Positions 9,538 through 15,984 of a stretch of DNA of 64,000 bases are shown here, piece after piece (within the stretch, counting starts at the first letter, position 1; each line of letters starts with the position of its first letter). Source of the stretch: AP-15 sp963785565. Lineage in GTDB: Bacteria; Pseudomonadota; Alphaproteobacteria; ATCC43930; CGMCC-115725. Both the position numbers and the translations under genes were made by a program. The notes under the pieces are model-generated. The model ran no database searches, had not been told where the DNA came from, and worked only from the letters and a program-made list of their open reading frames with translations. Location of the stretch: contig CAWAVV010000007.1 of assembly GCA_963785565.1 (NCBI GenBank), positions 1-64,000 on the forward strand, written 5' to 3'.

Positions 9538-9897
9538 TCAAGCCGGAGATGTCGCGGCGCGGTTACATCGGCGCGGCGTGGTTGAGAAGATCGGACACAG
9601 GCGTCGGAGCAATCGGGATAGACCTTTAGGTGGATTAACGCCCGAATACCGGGTTTTCCCGCGGATCGGCTGGTGCCGAGACGAGCAGGGGAGGGCGCGC
9701 AGCAGGCTGCCGAAGCTAGAAGCGCCGACAGTACCCGATCCCACGAAGACGAGGTGGGCCATTGCGGAAAATGCCGTGATGACAGTGAGCGCTTCCGCAA
9801 CGCCGGCAACTACCAAAGCCGCTTTCGCGGCCACGACTATGGGGATGGCCGCAAAACGGGCGGGGCTAGAGGAGCTTGATCCGTCGGAAATACTCAC
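9538..9897 (-). CDS. Small hydrophobic protein coupled to the anchor protein (copy 2)
   Basis: A 119-residue paralogue of the protein at 7227-7514, again with a GTG start overlapping the upstream stop (GTGA). Residues about 1-65 match copy 1, including SSSSSPARFAAIP and the hydrophobic AAKAALVVAGVAEAL. After about residue 68 the sequence becomes Arg/Cys/Pro-rich and unrelated to copy 1, so the duplicated segment ends near 9700-9730 and the C terminus is probably read from non-homologous DNA. Since its partner gene is truncated, expression is doubtful. Confidence 0.4.
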   Translation of the reverse strand: MSISDGSSSSSPARFAAIPIVVAAKAALVVAGVAEALTVITAFSAMAHLVFVGSGTVGASSFGSLLRALPCSSRHQPIRGKTRYSGVNPPKGLSRLLRRLCPIFSTTPRRCNRAATSPA

Positions 9898-10381
9898 GCC
9901 GCCGCGTGCGGGGTAACGGTTCCAGGTGAACGATGCTTTTGGCTACGCTCCCAGAGCTTGAACCTAACCAATAGGCCACCAATGGCCAAAGCGACCGGAA
10001 GACCGCGGCCGATCGAGGGAGCTGGTACGGCGTTGACAACGCCGGTGTTGAAATTGGTGTTGCCGGGGGCACAGGTAGGCTGGTTCACTCCCCCGCAAGG
10101 ACCGCCCGCATCTGCAACGAAAACGTTACCCAAATTATTCGGGGCGGTCAGGTCAGCAATTGTCGCATTGGCGATGGTGAAGAGGAGCGGGGTGCTGATT
10201 GTATCGGACAACCCATTGCCGCACGTGGTGCCTGTCGCATTGAATTTGAAGGCTTGAAAGTCTCCCGCCCCCGTCCTCGCGAACGTACACGGGCTGTTCA
10301 GGGCTACGTCGAAATCGACGCTCGTCCCACCTTGAGTCAGCGACAGTGCCAAAGGTTGTTCCCGGGAGACCACACCCGCCG
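9730..10381. repeat. Segmental duplication, copy 2
   Basis: Second copy of the 7340-8113 segment, shorter by one internal deletion of about 110 bases and ending abruptly at gaccacacccgccg, directly against the next rightward gene. Point differences are scattered along it, so the copies are not brand new. Confidence 0.85.
9894..10381 (-). pseudogene. Secreted anchor protein (copy 2), 5'-truncated
   Basis: Reads through LSDTISTPLLFTIANATIAD, FVADAGGPCGGVNQPTCAPG and the anchor SIGRGLPVALAIGGLL, then the basic WERSQKHRS tail. Relative to copy 1 it lacks an internal block of about 110 bases and the whole signal peptide. A two-base deletion near 10345 (cgacagtgcc versus tgacacagtgcc) shifts the frame at GLPGTTFGTV. 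The homology stops at 10381, so any frame further upstream is only the antisense of the Mth938-type gene. It is a decaying paralogue. Confidence 0.7.
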
Positions 10382-10392
10382 ATGCGGTGACG

Positions 10393-10767
10393 ATGGATCT
10401 GACCCCGATCGTCCCGGCTGGCCGGCAGGTCATCGAGCGTTACGGGCCGACCGGGTTTCGCGTGGCCGGGGTGATCTGGCGCGGGCCCCTGCTGGTTTTC
10501 CCCGATCTGACCTTGCGGTGGACACCGATCGACGCGGCAGCGGTCGACTGGGAGAGCTTGACGCCGGTCGTCGAGCACGGCGGCGTGCAGATCCTGCTGC
10601 TCGGGCTCGGCAGCGGTATGGCGGCGGTCGCCGGGGAGCTGCGCGCCAAGCTGCGCGCGGCCGGAATTTCGCTCGAGCCGATGGACACCGGCGCTGCCTG
10701 CCGCACCTATAACGTGCTGGTCTCTGAGGACCGCCGCGTCGCCGCGGCGCTGATCCCGCCGCGCTGA
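10393..10767 (+). CDS. Mth938/NDUFAF3-like domain protein
   Basis: A 124-residue protein of the Mth938-like (DUF498) family; the eukaryotic relative NDUFAF3 is a complex I assembly factor. Visible: TPIVPAGRQVIERYGPTGFR near the start, a central HGGVQILLLGLGSGM and AGISLEPMDTGAACRTYNVL near the end, all typical. The ATG at 10393 fits the family start better than an in-frame GTG at 10387. The duplicated anchor-gene segment ends only 11 bases upstream, so the original promoter may have been altered. A terminator hairpin follows at 10854. Confidence 0.85.
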   Translation: MDLTPIVPAGRQVIERYGPTGFRVAGVIWRGPLLVFPDLTLRWTPIDAAAVDWESLTPVVEHGGVQILLLGLGSGMAAVAGELRAKLRAAGISLEPMDTGAACRTYNVLVSEDRRVAAALIPPR

Positions 10768-10853
10768 CGGTTCAACCGGGGCGCGAGGGTACCAACCGCC
10801 GTCGGCATAACAGCGCGGCGCGATATATCGGAAGCGTTATCGGGAACCACGCG

Positions 10854-10870
10854 CCCCCTGCGGGGGTTTT
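10854..10870 (+). terminator. Small intrinsic terminator
   Basis: ccccctgcgggggtttt: a 5-bp GC stem with a 3-base loop followed by four T. It lies 87 bases after the Mth938-type gene and just before the next gene. The stem is short, so strength is uncertain. Confidence 0.45.
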
Positions 10871-10905
10871 CAGCATACCCCGTCACAAGCGAGGCGAGCA
10901 TTGCC

Positions 10906-11196
10906 ATGCATACACGTTTTTTGACTGCCGCCGCGGTTGCTTCGGCTCTCGCGTTAGCGCCCGCCGCTAATGCGGCCGACTGGCATCGCGGCTGGCATGG
11001 AAATTATCACCGCGGGGGCGGCGGCGGAGCCGCCGTCGGCGCTGCGATCGCCGGCGGGCTCGTCGGCCTCGGGGTCGGGGCGGCGATCGCGTCGGGTGGC
11101 TACAACCCTTATTACTACGCGCCGCCGCCGCCGGTCTATTACGGGTACCCGAACAGCTATTACGCGCCGCCGCCGCCAGTCTACTACGGGTATTGA
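10906..11196 (+). CDS. Small secreted Gly- and Pro/Tyr-rich protein
   Basis: A 96-residue protein with a clear signal peptide (FLTAAAVASALALAPAANA, cleavage after ANA). The mature part starts with a His/Trp/Gly-rich block (DWHRGWHGNYHRGG), then a glycine-zipper-like hydrophobic segment (AAIAGGLVGLGVGAAIASGG), and ends with two copies of YYAPPPPVYYGY. Glycine-zipper plus PY-rich tails are common in small alphaproteobacterial envelope proteins of unknown role. Followed after about 100 bases by a Spy/CpxP-type protein, which may point to envelope stress. Confidence 0.7.
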   Translation: MHTRFLTAAAVASALALAPAANAADWHRGWHGNYHRGGGGGAAVGAAIAGGLVGLGVGAAIASGGYNPYYYAPPPPVYYGYPNSYYAPPPPVYYGY

Positions 11197-11297
11197 CCGA
11201 ACAGCACGGCCAAGGGCCGGACCAACCCCACCCAGCCCGCCGCGCGGCCGGCAACTTTTGCCGAGCAGCGGGCAACATGACAGCGAGGAAGCATTCG

Positions 11298-11819
11298 ATG
11301 AAATCGATCCGATCGAACTATTTGGCCTCGGCGGCGATGGCCGCGTTGCTGGCATTGCCCGGAGTGGCGCTGGCACAATCCACAACGGCGCCGGCGCCGG
11401 TCACGCCGCCGGCCGCCACGACGGCTTCACCATTAGCGACCCAGCCCGCGCCGGGTAACACTGCCGAACAGCGTGTCGAGACCCACATCAAGCAGCTGCA
11501 TGCGCAACTGCGCATCACCGCGGCCGAGCAGCCGCAATGGGATCAATTTGCCCAGGTCATGCGCGAAAATGCCCGCGACATGGATCAGGCGTTCATGCAG
11601 CGCGCTCAGCAGTACCCGACGATGAACGCGGTGCAGAACATGCAGTCCTACGAGCAGATTGCCGAGGCCCACGCCCAGCACCTACAAAAGCTGGTTCCGG
11701 CCTTCGACACCCTCTATAACGCGATGCCCGAGCAGCAAAAACAGCTAACCGATCAGGTGTTCCGTGCGAATGCAGAGACAAACCAGCAGAAGCGGATGCA
11801 AACCGGCCAAAACAGGTAA
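11298..11819 (+). CDS. Spy/CpxP-like periplasmic LTXXQ-motif protein
   Basis: A 173-residue protein; the ATG at 11298 gives a good signal peptide (LASAAMAALLALPGVALAQS). After a Pro/Ala/Thr-rich linker comes a helical domain with RVETHIKQLHAQLRITAAEQ followed by WDQFAQVMRENAR, the LTxxQ-like pattern of Spy/CpxP periplasmic chaperones, then AEAHAQHLQKLVPAFDTLYN and repeated Gln-rich helices. Members help fold envelope proteins or sense misfolding. An in-frame ATG at 11277 is possible but less likely. Confidence 0.8.
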   Translation: MKSIRSNYLASAAMAALLALPGVALAQSTTAPAPVTPPAATTASPLATQPAPGNTAEQRVETHIKQLHAQLRITAAEQPQWDQFAQVMRENARDMDQAFMQRAQQYPTMNAVQNMQSYEQIAEAHAQHLQKLVPAFDTLYNAMPEQQKQLTDQVFRANAETNQQKRMQTGQNR

Positions 11820-11840
11820 TCTTTCTCAGATTCTTTTGTT

Positions 11841-11865
11841 GAAGCCCCGCCACGCGCGGGGCTTC
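11841..11865 (+). terminator. Terminator-like hairpin after the LTXXQ gene
   Basis: Perfect 10-bp inverted repeat gaagccccgc / gcggggcttc with a 5-base loop, 21 bases after the stop. The following bases are only moderately T-rich (gtgtgtgtgg), so termination is plausible but not certain. Confidence 0.6.
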
Positions 11866-11956
11866 GTGTGTGTGGACCTTGCGAGCAACAACGCCGATCC
11901 GAGGGTTGGCGCAATCCCTGCCTGATCGCCGATAAAGGACCATCGGAGGAGCCGCG

Positions 11957-12193
11957 ATGGCGCCAGTCTATGCCGGCGCGGCTTTTGCTTCCCCCGGCCT
12001 TGGCCATAATCGCGGGCCGCCGCTCGATCCGGGAGCCGGCTGGCGGGCATTCTGCTGGAGAAAAGCTCATGCGCAGGCGTGGAAGACCCCGCCGCGCGAG
12101 GTCGCGCTGGCCCGCCTCGCCCGAGCGCAGGCTCTCGGCATGACCTACCGGCAATATACCGCGGTGCTGCTCGATCGCGGCGTTCACCTCTGA
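11957..12193 (+). CDS. Small conserved hypothetical protein (GHNRGPP motif)
   Basis: A 78-residue protein starting at ATG with ggagccgcg upstream. It contains GHNRGPPLDPGAGWRAFCWR and then a basic helical part (REVALARLARAQALGMTYRQ). Short alphaproteobacterial proteins with a GHN(G/R)GPP block followed by such a helix are familiar, but no function is established. The C-terminal half looks like a small helix-turn region, so nucleic-acid binding is possible; this is speculation. Confidence 0.6.
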   Translation: MAPVYAGAAFASPGLGHNRGPPLDPGAGWRAFCWRKAHAQAWKTPPREVALARLARAQALGMTYRQYTAVLLDRGVHL

Positions 12194-12347
12194 TGTGCTA
12201 CCGGAGACGCTGAGTTAGTCAGATATAAACGCGTCCAGGTATGATACAGCGCCGCGATCGAGGGGGTGCCGTTCCTTGCCGGCTGAGGATGGCAAATGGG
12301 TTCCGCCCAATTCCGTCGCGACTCGTGGTCACCGGAGCTCGCCTGAG

Positions 12348-13064
12348 ATGAGCGCTCCTAAAGTGATGGTCGTCATTCCGACCTACAATGAGCGAGAAAA
12401 TATCGTTGATCTTATTGAGGAAATCCTCCGGCTTCCGATCCCACGGATCGAAGCCGTAGTCGTCGATGATCAAAGTCCCGACGGCACCGGCGAGGTCGTC
12501 CGTCGGTTGATTTCGAGCCACCAGGGGCTCTTCTTGATAGAGCGCGAGGGGCCGGCGGGTCGCGGCTTGGCGGGGCGCGATGGCTTTCTTTTCGCGCTGC
12601 AGTCCGGCGCGGATTTCGTCGTCGAGATGGACGGTGATTTTTCCCATCAGCCGAAACACATCCCCGAGCTTCTCAGGGCCATGGCCGATTGCGACTTGGC
12701 TATAGGTTCGCGACTAGTCCCGGGTGGCAGCGATGCGGACCGTCCCGGCTGGCGCTATTGGCTGACAAAAGCCGCCAATTTTTATGCCCGAACTCTGCTT
12801 CACTTCCCGGTAGCGGATACTAACTCCGGCTTTCGGTGTTTCAGTAGCGAGGCGTTGCGCATGATCCATCCGGAATCGTTGCAGTCTCCGGGTTTTTCCA
12901 TCGTGCACGAAACGCTTTTTCGCGCTGTCAACCAAAAGATAAGGATTTGTGAAGTACCTATCCAGTTCATCGACCGGAAGAGAGGTACGTCAAAGCTAGA
13001 CCTATCGCTCTTGATGGCTGGTTTCTTCTGGGTACTGCAGCTTAAATTTGGCCGGAAAAGTTGA
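12348..13064 (+). CDS. Family 2 glycosyltransferase (polyprenyl-phosphate mannosyltransferase type)
   Basis: A 238-residue GT2 enzyme of the dolichol-phosphate mannose synthase type, which moves a hexose from a nucleotide sugar to a polyprenyl phosphate. Visible: the N-terminal VVIPTYNERENI, VVVDDQSPDGTG, EMDGDFSHQP with the metal-binding acidic residues, GSRLVPGGS, DTNSGFRCFS and the C-terminal DRKRGTSKL. It lacks the extra GtrA or membrane segments of longer members. The ATG at 12348 has an acceptable ribosome site (ggagctcgcctgag). Base composition is lower in GC than its neighbours, suggesting acquisition with surface-polysaccharide genes. Convergent with the heptose cluster. Confidence 0.85.
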   Translation: MSAPKVMVVIPTYNERENIVDLIEEILRLPIPRIEAVVVDDQSPDGTGEVVRRLISSHQGLFLIEREGPAGRGLAGRDGFLFALQSGADFVVEMDGDFSHQPKHIPELLRAMADCDLAIGSRLVPGGSDADRPGWRYWLTKAANFYARTLLHFPVADTNSGFRCFSSEALRMIHPESLQSPGFSIVHETLFRAVNQKIRICEVPIQFIDRKRGTSKLDLSLLMAGFFWVLQLKFGRKS

Positions 13065-13178
13065 TAATGTGAGCTGCATAGGCTGAGGGTCGGTGGAACT
13101 GCGGGAGGTTAGAGGAGAGAGCACTTCGCGCAGTCGCCCAGGCCGTCTCAACCGTCATCGTCCAGCGATATTGGCATC

Positions 13179-14396
13179 TTATTGTCGGCTGTCGGCCTTG
13201 GCGAGCCCTGCGGCGAAACTGGCAATGTTGCCGCCGGGGAAAAGATGCCCGGCGATCCCGGCGGCCGCGGCGGCGGCGAGGTCACTCTCCTTGTCGCCGA
13301 TCAGAAAGCTGCGGGCGCGGTCGACGGGCCAGTGGTCGAGCAGATCGAGAAGCATGCCGGGGGCCGGCTTGCGCCAGTCGCTCGCCCGGCGGTAGGCGGG
13401 ATCGCTGGCGTCCGGGTGAAACGGGCAATAGCGCAAATCGTCGATATGTGCACCACCCGCGGCCAGTTCTACCGCGAGGTGGGCATGGACGGCGCGAACA
13501 TCTTCCTCGGAATAGAAACCGCGCGCGACACCGGCCTGATTGGTAACAACGAATACAAACAGCCCGGCGTCGTTGAGCGCCTTGACCGCAGATTTGGCGC
13601 CCTCGATCCAACGGAAGCGGGCGATCGAGCCGATATACCCATCGTCGTAGTTGAGCACCCCGTCGCGGTCGAGAAAGGCCGCCGGCCGGCGCCGCCGACT
13701 CGGGATTTCATCCCTAGCCCGTGCCAGGTCGGCCGACACGCCGATATCGATGAAAAAGCCGTCGTATTCGGCGCCGAGCAGGCGGCCGGCCCGGGCAAGC
13801 CGCGGAAAGACATCGCGCTCAAGCGAACAGCGCGGGCCGAGGTGGTCGACCAGCGCCTTACGGAAGGCATAGACGCCTCCGCTGACAAGCCCGGCGCCTG
13901 GCCGCGTCGGCCGCTCGGCGAAGTCAATAATCCGGTCGCCCGCCAGCTCGGCCGTCCCAAACCGTACCGCGTCGGCAAGAGACCGCAGCGCAATGACGCC
14001 GAGCGCGGGGCCGGCATCGGCCACTCGCCAACCAAGATCCAGGAGATTGATATCGAACCACGAATCTCCGTTGAGCAGGAGGAAGCTGTCGTCGAGCAGG
14101 CCGCGCGCATGCCATAGCGCGCCGCCGGTGCCGGCCGGCTCCGGCTCGATCATCACCTCGATATCGAGGCCCAACTGGCTCTTCAAGACCGTCGATTGGG
14201 CGTAGGCCGCGAGCTGGTTCGCCTCGAACCCGGCCAGTAGCACGATACGTTTCAGGCCATGGCGGCCGAGTTCGAATAGCAAGACGTCGAGAAACGGAGC
14301 CTTGTCGATCGGCAATAACGGTTTTGGCGTTCGCACCGTCAGCGCGCCGAGCCGGGTACCAAGGCCACCACAGAGTATGACCGCCTGACGAATCAT
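13179..14396 (-). CDS. Fused heptose-1-phosphate nucleotidyltransferase / heptose bisphosphate phosphatase
   Basis: A 405-residue two-domain protein. Residues 1-230 are a sugar-phosphate nucleotidyltransferase of the HddC type (VILCGGLGTRLG at 6-17, TPKPLLPI, LLLNGDSWFD around 110). Residues about 238-400 are a HAD phosphatase of the GmhB type (FLDRDGVLNYDDG with Asp243 and Asp245, VVTNQAGVARG, IGDKESDL). Together they would dephosphorylate heptose bisphosphate and activate the 1-phosphate with GTP. The GmhB zinc loop is incomplete: CPFHPD is present but the usual later Cys-x-Cys before RKP is replaced by ASDWRKP. Overlaps gmhA by four bases. Confidence 0.87.
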   Translation of the reverse strand: MIRQAVILCGGLGTRLGALTVRTPKPLLPIDKAPFLDVLLFELGRHGLKRIVLLAGFEANQLAAYAQSTVLKSQLGLDIEVMIEPEPAGTGGALWHARGLLDDSFLLLNGDSWFDINLLDLGWRVADAGPALGVIALRSLADAVRFGTAELAGDRIIDFAERPTRPGAGLVSGGVYAFRKALVDHLGPRCSLERDVFPRLARAGRLLGAEYDGFFIDIGVSADLARARDEIPSRRRRPAAFLDRDGVLNYDDGYIGSIARFRWIEGAKSAVKALNDAGLFVFVVTNQAGVARGFYSEEDVRAVHAHLAVELAAGGAHIDDLRYCPFHPDASDPAYRRASDWRKPAPGMLLDLLDHWPVDRARSFLIGDKESDLAAAAAAGIAGHLFPGGNIASFAAGLAKADSRQ

Positions 14397-15019
14397 CCGG
14401 CGCGGTCGGCAAGCCGCTGAGGCTGATCCAGTTTCGGAAACAGCCGCTCCTCGACGAGCCCGCAGATAACGTGGCCGGCGGTGATATGGAGTTGCTGGAT
14501 CAGCGGCGTCGCATCAGCCGGCGCATAGAGGCAGAGATGGCAACGCGCCGCCATCTCGCCCCCGCCCCTGCCGGTAAAGCCGATGACGACCAAACCCGTG
14601 GACCGCGCCGCCTCGATCGCGCGCAGGATGTTCGGCGAGCGCCCCGAGGTCGAGATCGCGATCAGCACATCGCCGGCAACCCCAAGACCCAGCACCTGCC
14701 GCTCGAATACCCGGTCATAGCCGTAATCATTGCCGATCGCGGTCAGCACCGAGCTGTCGGTGGTGAGCGCGATGGCGGCGAGCGGAGCGCGGTCGTAATT
14801 GAGCCGGGAGAGAAACTCGCCGGCCAGGTGCTGGGCATCTCCGGCACTGCCGCCATTGCCGGCAAACAGCACCTTTCTTCCGGCCGCGATCGCCTCGACC
14901 AGCCGATCGACGATCGCCTCGGCTGCCGCCAGGACGGCGTCGCCGTCGATCGCCGCCTGGACCGCGTCGCGAGACTGCGCGAGATAATCGACGATCGAGG
15001 CTATCGCCGCACTTGCCAT
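14393..15019 (-). CDS. gmhA: Phosphoheptose isomerase (SIS domain)
   Basis: A 208-residue SIS-domain isomerase converting sedoheptulose 7-phosphate to D-glycero-D-manno-heptose 7-phosphate, the first step of ADP- and GDP-heptose synthesis. Visible: LFAGNGGSAGDAQHLAGEFL, TTDSSVLTAIGNDYGYDRVF, ISTSGRSPNILRAI and LHITAGHVICGLVE. The frame is open to a TTG at 15028, but the ATG at 15019 is the more usual start. Its stop overlaps the start of the hddC-gmhB fusion, so the two are co-translated. Confidence 0.93.
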   Translation of the reverse strand: MASAAIASIVDYLAQSRDAVQAAIDGDAVLAAAEAIVDRLVEAIAAGRKVLFAGNGGSAGDAQHLAGEFLSRLNYDRAPLAAIALTTDSSVLTAIGNDYGYDRVFERQVLGLGVAGDVLIAISTSGRSPNILRAIEAARSTGLVVIGFTGRGGGEMAARCHLCLYAPADATPLIQQLHITAGHVICGLVEERLFPKLDQPQRLADRAG

Positions 15020-15069
15020 GTCGCGCAACCACGATCCGTCAGCTTCACGGGTCCGGCTTCACCGCCGGC

Positions 15070-15582
15070 TCAATTCAATCCGTTAATCAGTTCGAAGCGG
15101 TCCTCGGGGGCAAGGGCGAGATCAATCCGTTCGATCTCAAAGGCCAGATGGGCGACATCATACTGACCGAGGGGAAGGCCCAGGCAAGCCCTGAACGCGT
15201 CGACGAGCGCGACCGTCAACGCCGAGGACGAGCCGAGGCCCGAACCTACGGGCGCGTCGACGGTCGTGGTAATCGTCGCTGCGATCGGCCGCCCGTTGTT
15301 GTAGTCGCGCACCATGCGCTCATAGACCCCGCGGTGTAGCCGGAGCGTCGCCTCCGGCAGCAGCGGTTTCGCCGACAATACTTCCTGCCGGCCTAAATCC
15401 TTGGCGTAAAACACCAACCGCCCATCGTCGCGAGGACTAATGAAGGCGTAAGCGAAACGGTCAATCGTCGTATTGAGAACCGCGCCGCCAAACTCGTCGC
15501 AATAGGGGGAAAGATCACTTCCACCACCGGCCAAGCCGAGCCGCAGCGGCGCCCGCGCCCGGGTCGTAATCGAGTTCGCCAT
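15070..15582 (-). pseudogene. hddA: Heptose 7-phosphate kinase HddA, C-terminally truncated
   Basis: GHMP kinase fragment of about 170 residues from the ATG at 15582. It shows RAPLRLGLAGGGSDLSPYCD, the GHMP motif PVGSGLGSSSALTVALV and AHLAFEIERIDL, matching the N-terminal half of HddA, which phosphorylates D-glycero-D-manno-heptose 7-phosphate at C1. The normal protein is about 340 residues; here it departs after the ERIDL motif, ends EDRFELINGLN and stops. Only 50 bases separate it from gmhA, so the C-terminal GHMP domain was deleted, not frameshifted. The kinase should be inactive. Confidence 0.8.
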
Positions 15583-15984
15583 CGGGAAAGTCGACAATTC
15601 GCCCCCGGGTTCGCGATGCCGCTCAAGACTGCCAAGTCGATCCGGCAACGGTTACATCGGGCGGGTTCGGAGGTCGAGGATAAAAAGGAGCCTTCGATGC
15701 CAAAACCACGTCCACGCGCGAGGCGTGCGGTGGAGATAAACCTTCTCGAAAACGGCGAACCGGCAGAAGCGGTACGGACTCTCTCCGCTGGGTAATCGTA
15801 TCGCTGCTCACATAAATTTATCAGGGAAGTCTAGTGGTATGAACGATACAGAAGCTTCCCGAGGCCTGGGCTTTGTGTTATAATCCGGGCATGCAACCAG
15901 ATGTCGAAGTCCGGCTCGGAGCGGGGGATCGCGAACGGCTGAAGGCGGTCGTGGCCGATCGCAACCGCGCGCAAAAGCATGTGT
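15583..15984. other. Non-coding stretch between hddA and the Aas-like remnant
   Basis: About 400 bases with no supported gene. It should carry the promoter of the leftward heptose genes, but none was located. Its right part merges into decayed MFS-domain sequence. Confidence 0.4.

Noticed and set aside
10382..10433. Upstream extension of the second anchor-protein copy
   Set aside because: The extension is antisense of the Mth938-type gene; homology to copy 1 ends at 10381.
15873..15984. N-terminal 35-40 codons of the long frame leading into the acyltransferase
   Set aside because: They are not MFS-like in this frame; decayed MFS sequence is visible in another frame, so the open frame here is accidental.
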